Part shown: positions 32,201 through 59,112 of the stretch, piece after piece
How the letters are laid out: the number at the start of each line of letters is the position of its first letter
Position numbering within the stretch: the stretch's first letter is position 1
DNA from: Alviniconcha marisindica
Lineage: Eukaryota > Mollusca > Gastropoda > Provannidae
DNA: 64,000 nt
Reading direction: 5' to 3'
NCBI GenBank assembly: GCA_018857735.1
Contig: JABMCL010001379.1
Location: 609,501-673,500, forward strand
Position numbers and translations under genes: made by a program
The notes under the pieces: model-generated
Databases searched by the model: none
What the model saw: only the letters and a program-made list of their open reading frames with translations
Told to the model about the DNA's origin: nothing

Positions 32201-32875
32201 TTATACTGGTAAACTGTATGGGTTGATAGATATGGGTTCTGTTACTATCATTATAAACATGAACATGTCTCTCAACTTATATGTTTGAACTTGCCTGGAA
32301 GTGAAATTTCCAGAAAACACCATATAGCTTAATTTTTTTGGCAACACCAGGGTGAATTTGAAGTACAAGTCAAGGTCACTGAAACTGCCAGGAAAGCAAA
32401 TGGAGGTTACTGTCATGCAAATAAACTTCAGGGATATTGCTATCACAGCTTTTGAAATAAGGTTATTGCCATAATGTATCTGGCAGGACAAACACTGATC
32501 ACCACACAGTACATAATTATGACGAATAATTTCCCCACACAAGCAGTTAAACTGGTTATTGTATAACACCCCTTGGTTCTCAATCGATAAGACAAAAAAC
32601 AAAACGATATGATGCAATGTTTGTGCATTAAGGTCTTCCAGTGCTATGCTTTCAATGCAGTACAGCAAAAAGCAGCGTAGTACAGTAACAGGTACCTGAA
32701 CTGGAAAAGAAAAAAGCAACAGCATTTGACATCTGCAATAACTTTTACATGTAAAAATTGGACTTGTATGCTGTTGTGGCCAAAACTGTAGAAGTAGAAG
32801 AGAACTAAACAAATGTAACACAGCTGCCAAGAAATGTGATGGCAGGGCTGCCAACGTCAGGAAGTCAAAAGACAT
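32201..32875 (-). CDS. Long open reading frame of uncertain reality (224 codons)
   Basis: One open frame, not repeat-derived, rich in Leu, Phe and Cys, including CLCGEIIRHNYVLCGDQCLS. No domain recognised and no splice sites or start context support it. Base composition is AT-rich like the neighbouring non-coding DNA. It could be a chance ORF in a 3' UTR or an old element. Confidence 0.15.
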   Translation of the reverse strand: MSFDFLTLAALPSHFLAAVLHLFSSLLLLQFWPQQHTSPIFTCKSYCRCQMLLLFSFPVQVPVTVLRCFLLYCIESIALEDLNAQTLHHIVLFFVLSIENQGVLYNNQFNCLCGEIIRHNYVLCGDQCLSCQIHYGNNLISKAVIAISLKFICMTVTSICFPGSFSDLDLYFKFTLVLPKKLSYMVFSGNFTSRQVQTYKLRDMFMFIMIVTEPISINPYSLPV

Positions 32876-33124
32876 GTCAGGGATGTGCCACTACAACAAA
32901 ACCCCTAATAAGGAGGATACTCCAGAAAGCACACACTGACACTGACACTGTTCACCAGCTCAAGTCTGAGGTACAAGATGGTAAGTACACACATAAAAAA
33001 AACTAAAAACAACAACAACTAGGGATCATCAAAGTAAACCCTTATGAATTTGTTTGACACAGAACACCTGAATAAATTTTGTAAACTGGTTTGACATCTG
33101 TCTACGCAGCTGACTTGAACTGCA

Positions 33125-33132
33125 CACTGAAT

Positions 33133-33163
<31 letters not shown>

Positions 33164-33600
33164 AGAGGATTTCTAGAGCGCCCATCTACCACACAAGGTG
33201 GGAGCACAGGGTGCTTTACAATAACACTAACCACACACACACACACACACACACACACAGTGTCAGACGAGGGGATAGGCAGGGCTGTGAAAAACAGTTT
33301 AGAAATAATTATTAAACAGGTGCGTCTTGAGGGCGGCTTTAAAAGAGGAGGCAGAATCAGAGTGGTGGAGTGTTTGAGGCAAATTGTTCCAGACAGATGG
33401 GCCAGCATAAGAAAAAGATCTTTCACCAAATGTTTTTGTGTTTACACAGGGGGTGACAAAGGTTCGTGTGTCAGATGCAGATCGTAATTGTCTTGCTGGA
33501 GCATAAGGTTGAAGGAGATCGGACAGATACTGAGGGGCTGTTCCAGAGATGGAATTGAAGCAGATAGTTGAAAATTTGTACTAAATATCGTGGGAGCAAG
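33125..33600 (+). mobile_element. Dispersed repeat family B, copy 2
   Basis: ATAATAATAATAATAAAGAG, TTTCTAGAGCGCCCATCTAC, GGGTGCTTTACAATAAC and a (CA)n, then ACAGGTGCGTCTTGAGGGCG and TTGTTCCAGACAGATGGGCC. It shares motif order with 26820-27115. ORFs across it are incidental. Confidence 0.65.
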
Positions 33601-34044
33601 GTCAAAATGCACTGCCAGCAGTATATTCTAGACAGAGTCATACACACAGCTCCGCTTCAATCTTTAGTCATCAGCAGCAGAGAGCACCAGTCCACTACAG
33701 ACACTGCCAGTGTACTGAGGAAGATGGAGGGGGTACGAGTGTCTGTCAAAAGCTACAAGCATCTTCCTTGCCGAGCGCCCTTGCAAAACAAACAGCAGTT
33801 ATTATTTCTGTATTTAATCTCGTTATTATTTCTGTACTTAATCTCCAGCGCAAGGAGCAGACAGAAAATCCATTTCTGTTGAAAAAGAGAAGTTTGTGCA
33901 GCCAAGCTAACAGGGCTTGAACAAGAAATAAGACTGCTACAAAGCTTGAGCATTCTGCCCCACAAGAAGCAGCTGTGTGCACTGTCTACGGACGTTTCTG
34001 ATGACATTAGGAAGAGCTGCCACCTCAGCTGGCTGATCACCACT

Positions 34045-35130
34045 CATAAGGTAGTCTCTCTAGTCTCACATATTAGAACAAATAGCTGGCCACATGACTG
34101 GTTGATCACCGCTCATTAGGTAGTCTCTCTAGTCTCACATATTAGAACAAATACCTGGCCACATGGCTGGTTGATCACCGCTCATATCATTAGGTAGTCT
34201 CTCTAGTCTCACATATTAGAACAAATAGCTGGCCACATGGCTGGTTGATCACCGCTCATTAGGTAGTCTCTCTAGTCTCACATATTAGAACAAATACCTG
34301 GCCACATGGCTGGTTGATCACCACTCACTAGGTAGTCTCACATATTTGAACAAATAGCTGGCCACATGGCTGGTTGATCACCGCTCATTAGGTAGTCTCT
34401 CTAGTCTCACATATTAGAACAAATAGCTGGCCACATGGCTGGTTGATCACCGCTCATTAGGTAGTCTCTCTAGTCTCACATATTAGAACAAATACCTGGC
34501 CACATGGCTGGTTGATCACTGCTCATATCATTAGGTAGTCTCTCTAGTCTCACATATTAGAACAAATACCTGGCCACATGGCTGGTTGATCACCGCTCAT
34601 TAGGTAGTCTCTCTAGTCTCACATATTAGAACAAATACCTGGCCACATGGCTGGTTGATCACCGCTCATATCATTAGGTAGTCTCTCTAGTCTCACATAT
34701 TAGAACAAATAGCTGGCCACATGGCTGGTTGATCACCGCTCACTAGGCAGTCTTTCTAGTCTCACATATTAGAACAAATAGCTGGCCACATGGCTGGTTG
34801 ATCACCGCTCATTAGGTAGTGTCTCTAGTCTCACATATTAGAACAAATACCTGGCCACATGGCTGGTTGATCACCGCTCATATCATTAGGTAGTCTCTCT
34901 AGTCTCACATATTAGAACAAATACCTGGCCACATGGCTGGTTGATCACCGCTCATATCATTAGGTAGTCTCTCTAGTCTCACATATTAGAACAAATAGCT
35001 GGCCACATGGCTGGTTGATCACTGCTCATATCATTAGGTAGTCTCTCTAGTCTCGCATATTAGAACAGTCAAAGAGCTGGCTGATCACTGCTCATTAGGT
35101 AGTCTCTCTAGTCTCGCATATTATAACAGT
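34045..35130. repeat. ~69-75-bp minisatellite, about 15 copies
   Basis: Units contain TCATTAGGTAGTCTCTCTAG, TCTCACATATTAGAACAAAT and GGCCACATGGCTGGTTGATC. Two length classes differ by a 6-nt ATATCA insertion, and AGCTGG / ACCTGG variants alternate. The right end (35040-35130) is truncated and diverged. Confidence 0.95.
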
Positions 35131-35399
35131 CAAATCTCACAGGCTGGAACAGTCAAACCACACACTATCGGACTGGTCAAATCTCACACCTTGGAACAGT
35201 GAAGGAAAGGCAGAAGAAAAAAACAGCGTCAGGTATAGCTTGAAGTAGGGAGGAAAATGAAAGGTGAAGGGTGATCAAATACCTGTGCTGTGATACAGCT
35301 TTCGCAGCAGCTGTGCAGCATCTGACAACAAGCAAGGTGGCATCATCGGAGTGGACGGCAATGGTGCACCTGGCTCAACCGCCCTCCCTGATTTAAAGC

Positions 35400-35935
35400 A
35401 GCACTTTTAACTAACTCTCCATGGAGAAAGTAGAGTCTGGAAATGGGGTTGAAACTGGTCCCTAAACTAAAGGAGAAACCTCATAACCAACTGGGAATGG
35501 AACCAACAAGAGATGCCCAGTCTTGCTGTCCAGTGTGTAACAAGTCCTATCTGCCACTCTGATGAAAATAAAAGCTATGCACCTTGACACTCACAGTGAG
35601 AGCTGCAGGAAGAAAAGACTGGGGTCTAATCTGACAGCATCCTTTCATTAAAGAACAATGACACTGATGGCATCCTTTCATTAAAGAACAATGACACTGA
35701 TGGCATCCTTTCATTAAAGAACAATGACACTGATGGCATCCTTTCATTGAAGAACAATGACACTCACAGTGACAGCTGCAGGACAGGGGTCTAAACTGAC
35801 GGCATCCTTTCACTAAAGAACAATGGCTTGACTTCAGCAAGAGCCATGGAGAAAGTAGAGTCTGGAAATGGGATTGAAACTGGTCCCTAAACTAAAGGAG
35901 AAACCTCATAAACTGGGAATGGAACCAACAACACA
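35400..35935. repeat. Duplicated block flanking a 33-bp array
   Basis: A roughly 90-bp block (CATGGAGAAAGTAGAGTCTG onward) at about 35418-35505 recurs at about 35846-35930. Between them lie five copies of CATCCTTTCATTAAAGAACA + ATGACACTGATGG (33 bp). Confidence 0.88.
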
Positions 35936-36754
35936 GCATTTTCTGCTGGGAAAAACAGTGTAGAGCTTGTCAGTCTAACATCACCAATTCAAAACTCATC
36001 AACTTGTGGTAGTTACTCAGGTCAGTTAATCAGTAACTGGATTACAGCATCCTGTCAACTGCGCAGAGTCACGTCAGGATGATCCAACTGTCATAAACAA
36101 GCACACACTTCAAAACTCTGCACCTCTGAACTCGTGTGAAAACCCTTTCTTAAGTCAAACCTACAAAAACAACCCACACACAAGTCAAACTAACGAAAAC
36201 AACCCATACACAAATACAGCACAAAACATACAGACACATCAAAACTAAATTTCAAAGAGTTAGTCTCACCAATATTGTCCTTGTTATAAAGGTATGCAAG
36301 GCTAATGTGCTAATATTGTTGACCGCTGTGAATGACTGCGACCAGACTGAATACAAAAACAAAACAAAATATATGCATCGTGGCTGACACCAGTGCTGTA
36401 TGGCAGCAAGCTGCACACACCGCCTTCCAACCGGTGGCTGCTCAACAAGAGCCGCACAAAAAAGCCTAACTCTTAACCAAAAAACATTGGACAACTGTCT
36501 CAAGGAAAATATGGTTCAGCAGCAGAAAAGTGACAAGGCAGAAAAGCAAGAGAGGAGATAGGAAAGATGAATCAAATGACAGCCCTGAGGTTCCAGACAG
36601 GAGAGACACATCTGACATCCGTGGCAGGGATGCAGTTCAGGTAGGCACACAAACTAGCACAGGGAAAGGAAAGAAGGCAAGCACGGACAGACGGAAACAA
36701 AGCGCTCGCAGTGATTCTTGTCTTGAGTAGTCACTGTCACCTTGTCACAGAGTG

Positions 36755-37400
<646 letters not shown>

Positions 37401-37499
37401 CATGCAACCACCAGTCAACACATAAACACACAATTACACATATTCATTACACTGCTGTACAAAACAGCCCGTAATACCCTCCCAACACGCCACACAGAG

Positions 37500-38800
37500 T
37501 AACAAACAACCAGAATGCCCACTCATCCAATTTCTGATGTGCTATCAAATAGCCGTCAGTGAACTGGGACCATTACTGATCTGTCTGGTTCATTTCTTCC
37601 TAACACTCTAGGATAGTCGGACTTTCACACTTACACACTTTCACACCAATCTGACAATTGTTGGAACCATCTTGTGTTTGAAAAGTGTAGAATCATTAAC
37701 AACAAGAGTGAACAAAGTCACAAACGTGAGCAAAATAGAACTGAACAGAACAGGTACATTTTTTTTTTAAATAGCTTTTTTTCTGTTTTTGTTTAAGATT
37801 AGAAGAAATGCTGTCCAGGGAACACCTGGGAAATAATATAAATGTTTGTTAAAAAAAAAGAGGAAATGTAAAGAACATTGCGGCATGAGCAGGATACAAA
37901 ACCTTTGATTTGTGCACACGATGCGGATTTTGATTGTAAACATCAGGAAACTTCCATCCCATCATGCAATGCCACGCTCAGAAACTTCAATCATTCTCAA
38001 TACAGAATATCTAATGATTTCCACCCTTTTTTTATGGTCTAAAAACAGACTTAAGTGTCCAAATTGAGTTTATTATGTGAGTGCACATGAGGGACTGACT
38101 GTCGTTAAGTGGGCAGTGTCCCCAGCACTTGGGCATGAGTAGCATTCAGATGAAAAATCTTTGTGACACTGAAACTTCCCCCACAAGCAAATTTTTACCA
38201 AAAAACAACATCAACAACAATCAAAATAAAAACCAAACAGAAAACAACAAAAACAATAAATTCAACATGCGAAAGTGACCTGGTTACATCAAAGTCTTGT
38301 TATGGTCATAACCTAAGGAATTCATACAACCTTCTAACAGCTAATGTTGGTTACGCAAACATACAGCTGGAATTGGAATGAACAAAACTTTGTATGTAAA
38401 CACAGAAGGTTTATCCAGACTAGCGTTTATGACTGTGACTGACCTATGTGGGTCTCCGAAGTGAGCTGAATTCACAAACCCCAACCTGTGAGGCCGATCA
38501 GCGTGGACAGACCTGGCAGTCGTTACGTTGCGGTATAATGGACAGATATGATTTTTATCATTCCAGCTATGGACAGTTGTGAATTTGATTACAGGCTGTG
38601 CATATATACAAATACATATGCGATTATTTGGGCAAGCGTAACTTTCATGACAGTAGGGTACATGCACACATAAAATACTATGGACAAGCAGACTTTTGAG
38701 TACATTCTGTGTAAATGTTACTTGGAAGACTGGGACTTAGGGAGACTGAAATCACTGTGGGTGAACTGGAACTTTGCACCTAAATGTGGACTAGAATTCT
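37500..38800. other. Unassigned sequence
   Basis: No exon, element or array recognised; AT-rich with short A and T runs. Confidence 0.6.
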
Positions 38801-38807
38801 AACCCAC

Positions 38808-39110
38808 CCTAGATATATATTTTGGACAACAGGAATTCTGAATTAGAAACAGCTGTTATACACTGACGTCTCATCCTTTGAAACAGCATCCAGCGTATAC
38901 CTCCAATATGAATTCCAGTCTATTCTGTGGTGAATCAGAATTCCAATTTGCCCATTTAGGTCAACAGGAATTCTAATTAAAAATAGCTGTACATATACAC
39001 TGATGTCCCATCCTTTGAAACAATTTCCAGCATAGATCTCCAACACGAACCAGAACTGGATTCCAGTCTACCCTATGGTGAATCAGAATTCCAGTTTGCC
39101 ACAGTAAATA
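38808..39110. repeat. ~135-bp duplication, 2 copies
   Basis: CAACAGGAATTCT, CATCCTTTGAAACA and GGTGAATCAGAATTCCA recur in order in 38827-38960 and 38962-39101. Divergence is about 15-20%. Confidence 0.8.
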
Positions 39111-39439
39111 CATCCTGGGTAGATTAGTTTTGGGAATCTCCCTGAAATCCAATCTTCTTGTACCTCAGACAGCAGGAAAACAAAACAACTAAACAAAAAA
39201 TGACCGCTGGAATCATGTAATTGACAAATGTTGACCCAGAAAACTAATGATGTCTAATTATCCTCACATTATCTGATGCTCTCTGCCAACAACTGCGCAC
39301 TGGAGTGATGAGTCACTTGACGCTGAAAGCTACCTATGAGCTGACCTGTACATATACGTACCCTAGAAGTATGGACCGGTGCTGACAGTGTTGCACCCTG
39401 GCATCAGATAGTCTGATTAAAACTGAAAGTGTTTGGTTA

Positions 39440-39985
39440 GGCTACCAATGCCCTTTCAATCGTCCGATGGAAGTGAGGTGCTGATAGTACCGATGGAAGT
39501 GAGGTGCTGATAGTGATGTGATAGTAATGTGACCTATTCATTTGCATATCAAATGAAGTGATGTGCTGGTGGTAATGTGACCTATTGATTTGCATACCAA
39601 ATGAAGTGATGTGCTGGTGGTAATGTGACCTATTGATTTGCATACCAAATGAAGTGATGTGCTGGTGGTAATGTGACCTATTGATTTGCATACCAAATGA
39701 AGTGATGTGCTGGTGGTAATGTGACCTATTGATTTGCATACCAAATGAAGTGATGTGCTGGTGGTAATGTGACCTATTGATTTGCATATCAAATGAAGTG
39801 ATGTGCTGGTGGTAATGTGACCTATTGATTTGCATACCAAGTGAAGTGATGCACTGGTGGTAATGTGACCTTTGATTTGCATACCAAGTGAACTGATGTG
39901 TTGGTGGTAATGTGACCTATTGATTTGCATATAAAGTGAAGTAGATGTGCTGGTGATAATGTGACCTATTGATTTGCATATCAAG
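39440..39985. repeat. 48-bp minisatellite
   Basis: About ten copies of GAAGTGATGTGCTGGTGGTA + ATGTGACCTATTGATTTGCA + TACCAAAT. The 48-bp period gives open minus-strand frames that are not evidence of coding. Confidence 0.95.
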
Positions 39986-40039
39986 CTGACAAGGCATCAA
40001 GCAATTTTCGTCCTTGGCACAAACTCTGTCAGCAGTCTT

Positions 40040-41010
40040 CAGTGCTCAACAGCCCTGGCCATACCTCCAGTCAAACGCCCTGCCATACCTCCGTCAAAAG
40101 GCCAGCCCTGGCCATACCTCCAGTCAGAAGTCCTGCCCATACCTCCAGCCCTGCCCATATCTCCAGCCAAAAGTCCTGACCATAACTCCAGCTCTGGCCT
40201 TACCTCCAGTCAAAAGTCCTGACCATACCGCCAGCCCTGGCCATACCTCCAGTGGAAAGTCCTGGACATACCTCCAGTGAAAAGTCCTGGACATACCTCC
40301 AGTCAAAAGTCCCGGCCATACCTCCAGTCTAAAGTCCTGGACATACCTCCAGTCCTGGCCATACCTCCAGTGGAAAGTCCTGGCCATACCTCCAGTCAAA
40401 AGTCCTGGCCATACCTCCAGCCCTGGCCATACCTCCAGTCAAAAGTCCTGCCACACCTCCAGCCCTCCCCATACCTCCAGTCAAAGGTCCTGGCCATACA
40501 GCCAGTCAAAAGTCCTGGCCATACCTCCAGTCAGAAGCCCTGGTCATACCTCCAGTCAAAAGTCCTGCCATACCTCCAGCCCTGGCCATACTTTCAGTCA
40601 AAAGTCCTGGCCATACCTCCAGTCCTGGCCATACCTCCAGTGGAAAGTCCTGGCCATACCTCCAGTGAAAAGTCCTGGCCATACCTCCGGTCGAAAACCC
40701 TGGCCATACCTCCATTCGAAAACCCTGGCCATACCATACCAGTCCAGTCCCAACCATACTTTCAGTCAAAAGTCCTGATCATACCTCCAGTCCTGGCCAT
40801 ACCTCCAGTGGAAAGTCCTGGCCATACCTCTGGTCGAAAACCCTGGCCATACCATACCAGTCCAGTCCCAACCATACCTCCAGTCGAAAGTCCTGACCAT
40901 ACCTCCAGTCAAAAGTCCTGGCCATACTTCCAGTCCTGCCCATACCTCCAGTCCTGGCCATACCATACCAGTCCAGTCCCAACCATACTTCCAGTCAGAA
41001 GTCCAGTCCC
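40040..41010. repeat. ~25-bp minisatellite, about 35 copies
   Basis: Variants of CCTGGCCATACCTCCAGTCA + AAAGT, with compound longer periods (for example AACCCTGGCCATACCATACC). ORFs on both strands follow from the unit. Confidence 0.95.
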
Positions 41011-42800
41011 AGTGTGTCAAACTCTCAGCCTCCAGACTTGTAAGGCTTTGGCTTAGTAAGGCTGAAAGTAAGGCTCCCATTTCACATTTTCTCCCGGTAC
41101 AATGTTCTACTACTTTTGGGGAGTCAGGGCATCACGTCCCATCGATTCACTTCAGTTTCGTTTTTATTATTCAAGGACATTATGTCCCATCATCTTTGTG
41201 TCCTGAAAGCAACACCGAATTTATGTACATATGTGATAGTACGGTGGAAGTATGACTGTAATACAGTCCGTGTGGATACATGTGACTTGTATATATATCT
41301 GTCAACACAATATATACACATATATTACAGCAAGGTGCACGAAGAGAGTCAAAAGCGAGCTGGATCATAAAAAGTGCGCGTTACATATAGGCAACGTCGG
41401 TGCACCATATGCTACTAATCAAGACGGTCTTGCTTACTCCTTTCAACACTGCTCTTTCCATTACAGCCCATCAGAACTGAAAGCTCTCCTGAGCTGAAGC
41501 AGATTATGTCTCTTTTGAAACGCAGCAGCAAAACTCAAAACAAATTGCCGATACTCATCACTCCAACTAATTAAAACAAAATTATTTTTTTCCAAGTTGG
41601 AGCGAACAAATTTTGTTCTCACACAAAACCATTCCCATTTTTAAAAAAAACTGAGGACAGAAACTAAGCATTATTTGCTGGTCGTGCTAAAGATGTCAAA
41701 TTGTAACACACTGATACACGGCAATTCTACTCCACCCCGGCCCACCCCCTTAAGATGTCAAATCATAACAAACTGATAAACAGCAACTCTAGTTCCAAGC
41801 TCATCCCTCCCTCATCCCCCCCCATTGCTCTCCCTAATGGCGCCACAGAAATGACCGCTATTATTACTATTATTGAACGGAACAAAACTGAATGGATTTT
41901 TTTTCATTTGTCAAACTGCCAAGCCCATTTCCTCATTTTGCCATGCGTTGTTATATATATTTTTAAATATTGGATTCAATAAAGCAATAGCTACCATGGC
42001 AGTCTATGCAGCTGTAAACACCACAGTAATCACCCCCCCCCCCCCCCCCCCCCCCCCGCAAAAAGAAAAAAACTGCCTTTAACCATAACTACACATTACA
42101 GCATAGCTCAAATATAATAACAGCACAGAACAAGAAAACCATGTCAACAGATACTGCTTCGGAACTCGACATTTAAAGCACAACGCAACATCCATTTGTC
42201 CAGTAAAGGAAAACAACTTGTATCCACTCAGCTACAGTAATGAAAGACAGTTTGATATGTGCAATCTGAAAGGGCAGGTGAACTGATCATTTCCTTTGGG
42301 AATGAAAAACAGGCAGGCACTCGGGGCAGAAGGGGGGTAGGGGGATTGGGGTGGGTGGGGTGGGGGGCATCAAAGACAATGTCAGAGGTCAAGACGTCAG
42401 AACTGGTTTCTTTCAGCAGGGGGGTGGGGTGGGGGGCATCAAAGACAATGTCAGAGGTCAAGACGTTAGAACTGGTTTCTTTCAGCAGGACTGACTATGA
42501 CATGGAGGGGGTGGGGGTGGGAGGAGGGGGTAAGGGGGTAAGGGGGTGCGGGGTAAGGGATGGGAGGGTAGGGTAAAGGAACTCAGCGGTAGTTGTCACC
42601 ATCAAACATAATTACATGCTGTGGTTACACCATCATGAGCTGGTACACCAGTGGTGAACTCAGGTTCGAGTCCCCTTGGGATCACATGCTGTCTACTGAC
42701 AGTGCTGTGCTCTGCAGTTAGTACGATGGAATGACAGCTGCCACAGCTGTCTTGTCACCATGCAGAATGGCTACTACACTGAGGTGTCGGATGCTGGCGC
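41011..42800. other. Unassigned sequence with local duplications and poly-C
   Basis: It includes a roughly 65-bp diverged duplication at 41690-41795 (AAGATGTCAAAT), a poly-C run at about 42033-42057 and a roughly 68-bp tandem duplication at 42355-42490 (GCATCAAAGACAATGTCAGA). No gene recognised. Confidence 0.55.
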
Positions 42801-43275
42801 TCTCCCTTCCATGGCTGTGGTGCTATGCTATCATTGGCAGGAGCTGCCACAAGTATATTTTTTGTCGTGACAGAAGTTTTGTTGCGACAAACATGTTTGT
42901 TGTGACACACGCGTTTGGCATGGCAAAACGCATCTTTTGTCGTGACAAAAGTATGCTTGTTGTGACAAAACTTGTCATGAGAAACATATTTTTGTCATGA
43001 CAAAACGTTTGTCAAGACAAGCATAATTTTGTAGTGACAAAATGTGACAAGTTTACTTTTGTCATGACAAACGTGTCTTTTGTCATAACAAAAATTACGC
43101 TTGTCGCAACAAAATATTTCTTTTATTGTAGCAAAAATATTTTGTTGCAACAAACGATTTTGTCATGGCAAGCATACTTTTGTCTCGACAAAAGACGTGT
43201 TTGTCATGACAAAAGTGATACTTCTGGCAACTTTTGCCAATGATACTACACCGGGGTGTCTGATGCTGGCACTCC
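42770..43275. repeat. Palindrome-dense tract (TTGTCATGACAA-like dyads) with repeated flanks
   Basis: From about 42858 to 43220 there are roughly 18 short dyads such as TTTTGTCGTGACAAAA, TTGTTGTGACAAAA, TTTGTCATGACAAA and TTGTCGCAACAAAA, one about every 20 bp. The tract is flanked by a direct repeat (GGTGTCGGATGCTGGCGCTC at about 42782, GGTGTCTGATGCTGGCACTC at about 43255) and by an inverted pair (ATCATTGGCA / TGCCAATGAT). The flanking pair suggests one element about 500 bp long. Confidence 0.8.
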
Positions 43276-43279
43276 TCAC

Positions 43280-43305
43280 CCCCCCCCCCCCCCCCCCCCC
43301 CCCCC
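43280..43305. repeat. Poly-C tract
   Basis: Run of about 26 C immediately right of the palindrome tract. Confidence 0.9.
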
Positions 43306-43524
43306 TGCAATCTCAATCAGCACAAGAACACCTCAGTGTTAAACAAACCAGACAAGCGTCACTCGGGTAGCAAATGCATGCACCTCATCGAACAAAGACC
43401 TCATCCGGGAAAGAATAATAAAAAAAATGAGGATGCACCTCTGGAGGGATTCATCCACCTTGTATTGACCCGTGTGCCATGTGCGAGTTAATTAACTCCT
43501 TTGTCTGCTGATCTGACTAAAGGT

Positions 43525-43810
43525 AAGCTTCAAAACTGCAGAGAACACGAGCACAGCAAGTTTCTGTGATGGAAACACTAAAACATGGAACAGGGCAATA
43601 AGTTTCTGTGATGGAAACACTAAAACATGGAACAGGGCAATAAGTTTCTGTGATGGAAACACTAAAACACAGAACAGGGCAATAAGTTTCTGTGATGGAA
43701 ACACTAAAACACGGAACAGGGCAATAAGTTTCTGTGATGGAAACACTAAAACACGGAACAGGGCAATAAGTTTCTGTGATGGAAACACTAAAACATGGAA
43801 CAAGGCGAAG
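43525..43810. repeat. 42-bp minisatellite
   Basis: Seven copies of TTTCTGTGATGGAAACACTA + AAACATGGAACAGGGCAATAAG, nearly identical. The period is a multiple of three, which keeps minus-strand frames open. Confidence 0.95.
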
Positions 43811-44222
43811 GGAGACTGATATTCCTGCTGTCTGCACTTAGCATGGAAAGCAATGAATTGATACAAAAAGCCCTACATCAGATAAAAACATATCCTGAAC
43901 TGTAATCTAATTTTGTGCCATGCCCTTGTGACTGAATGAATTTCAAGTCTTCCCAGGAAATGACCGTAGGCCAGATTAAATGCACGGGTGATGCTTACAT
44001 CACAGTCACCAGTGAGCAGGCAAATTGACCACACACTTCTAGTGCATGCCCCCTGGCCCCTCAGGGAGGTGAAAGGTTACAAAGGTTAAGGTTTAAAGGT
44101 TTTGACCATGGCTATTTTCAAACTGGCCACTTTGAAACTTTTCAGCTGCTTGAAATCAGCCCTAAAAATGGTTGGGAGAAAAGTCAACAGCAGCACGCAG
44201 TCTGAATGTAATACTGTGCCAG

Positions 44223-44228
44223 TTTATT
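44223..44228 (-). promoter_or_regulatory. Candidate ACSL poly(A) signal
   Basis: AATAAA on the minus strand 550 nt after the ACSL stop codon, the first canonical hexamer noted downstream. Confidence 0.3.
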
Positions 44229-44777
44229 CTTTGAAGTGAATTTGTTACAGCAGAGTGTAAATCAACGACATACCTCAACAACAACCCCCCCCCCCCCCCC
44301 CCATACTTCCCTAGCAGTACATTTGTATATATATATCTAAACTCCTTTCAGTGCACATACTGCTCATGGACAAAGTTCAACAATGAGATCTGAATTACTT
44401 TCATTTTAGTAACCCTTTTTTAGGGTACCACTCACAGAAAATGACAAAAGATGGAATCTAAAGCACCTTTTAAACCCCTTTGGGCGTACTGCTCACCCAG
44501 ACAACGATGAAAGATAGTATCCAAATTTGAACCCAAACCACCCGCACTGCAACCTGAATGAAACTTTATGATAAGATGCGAACAACAGCCTGGATCTGGG
44601 TCCAAAAAAAAGCTCGATAAACATTTCCACTGCAGTGCACTCACAACATAATGAAAAACAACAGCAACCATCTCCAGCTCCAAGCAACTTTCACCTACAA
44701 CAGCTGTACATCTGACTGTACATGACTTTCATAGCCAACCACACATGCACCACAATCAGAGGAACTCAAATCTAGGT

Positions 44778-58337
<13,560 letters not shown>

Positions 58338-58394
58338 CTGAAACCACACACACACACACAGACCTTACTCAGTCACTGCTGCCAGCAGCATGCT

Positions 58395-59112
58395 ACAGTG
58401 GAGCCCTCTCAGGACAACGGGGCTGGAACCAATCTCACAATGACCCCTTCTTAAAGGGGACAACGGGGCTGGAACCAATCTCACAATGACCCCTTCTTAA
58501 AGGGGACAACGGGGCTGGACCAATCTCACAAGACCCCTCTTAAAGGGGACAAGGGGCTGGGCCATTATCACAATGACCCCTTCTTAAAGGGGACAACGGG
58601 GCTGGGACCATTATCACAATGACCCCTTCTTAAAGGGGACAACGGGGCTGGGACCATTATCACAATGACCCCTTCTTAAAGGGGACAAGGGGCTGGACCA
58701 TTATCACAATGACCCCTTCTTAAAGGGGACAACGGGGCTGGGACCATTATCACAATGACCCCTTCTTAAAGGGGACAACGGGGCTGGGACCTATCTTCCT
58801 TCTGAAATGGGACAACAGGGCTGGGACCCCTTCTTAAAGGGAACAACAGGGCTGGGACCTATCTTCTTTCTGAAATGGGACAACAGGGCTGGGACATTAT
58901 CACAATGACCCCTTCTTAAAGGGGTCATTGTGAGACTGGTCCCAGCCCCGTTGTCCCCTTTAAGAAGGGGTCATTGTGAAAGTGGTAACAACAGGGTTGG
59001 TCATTGTGATAATGGTAACAACAGGGTTGGGACCAACCTCACAATGACCCCTTCTTAAAGGGGACAACGGGGCTGGGGCCATTATCACATGACCACTTCT
59101 TAAAGGGGACTG
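58395..59112. repeat. 46-bp minisatellite with internal hairpin and an inverted segment
   Basis: About 13 units of CAATGACCCCTTCTTAAAGG + GGACAACGGGGCTGGGACCATTATCA. CCCCTTCTTAAAGGGG is a near-perfect palindrome in each unit. At about 58920-59025 the units run in the opposite orientation, then revert. The array starts about 55 nt from the acceptor of exon 58337. Confidence 0.93.

Noticed and set aside
39437..41080. Repetitive ORFs up to 259 residues
   Set aside because: They come from the 48-bp and 25-bp minisatellites and appear on both strands.
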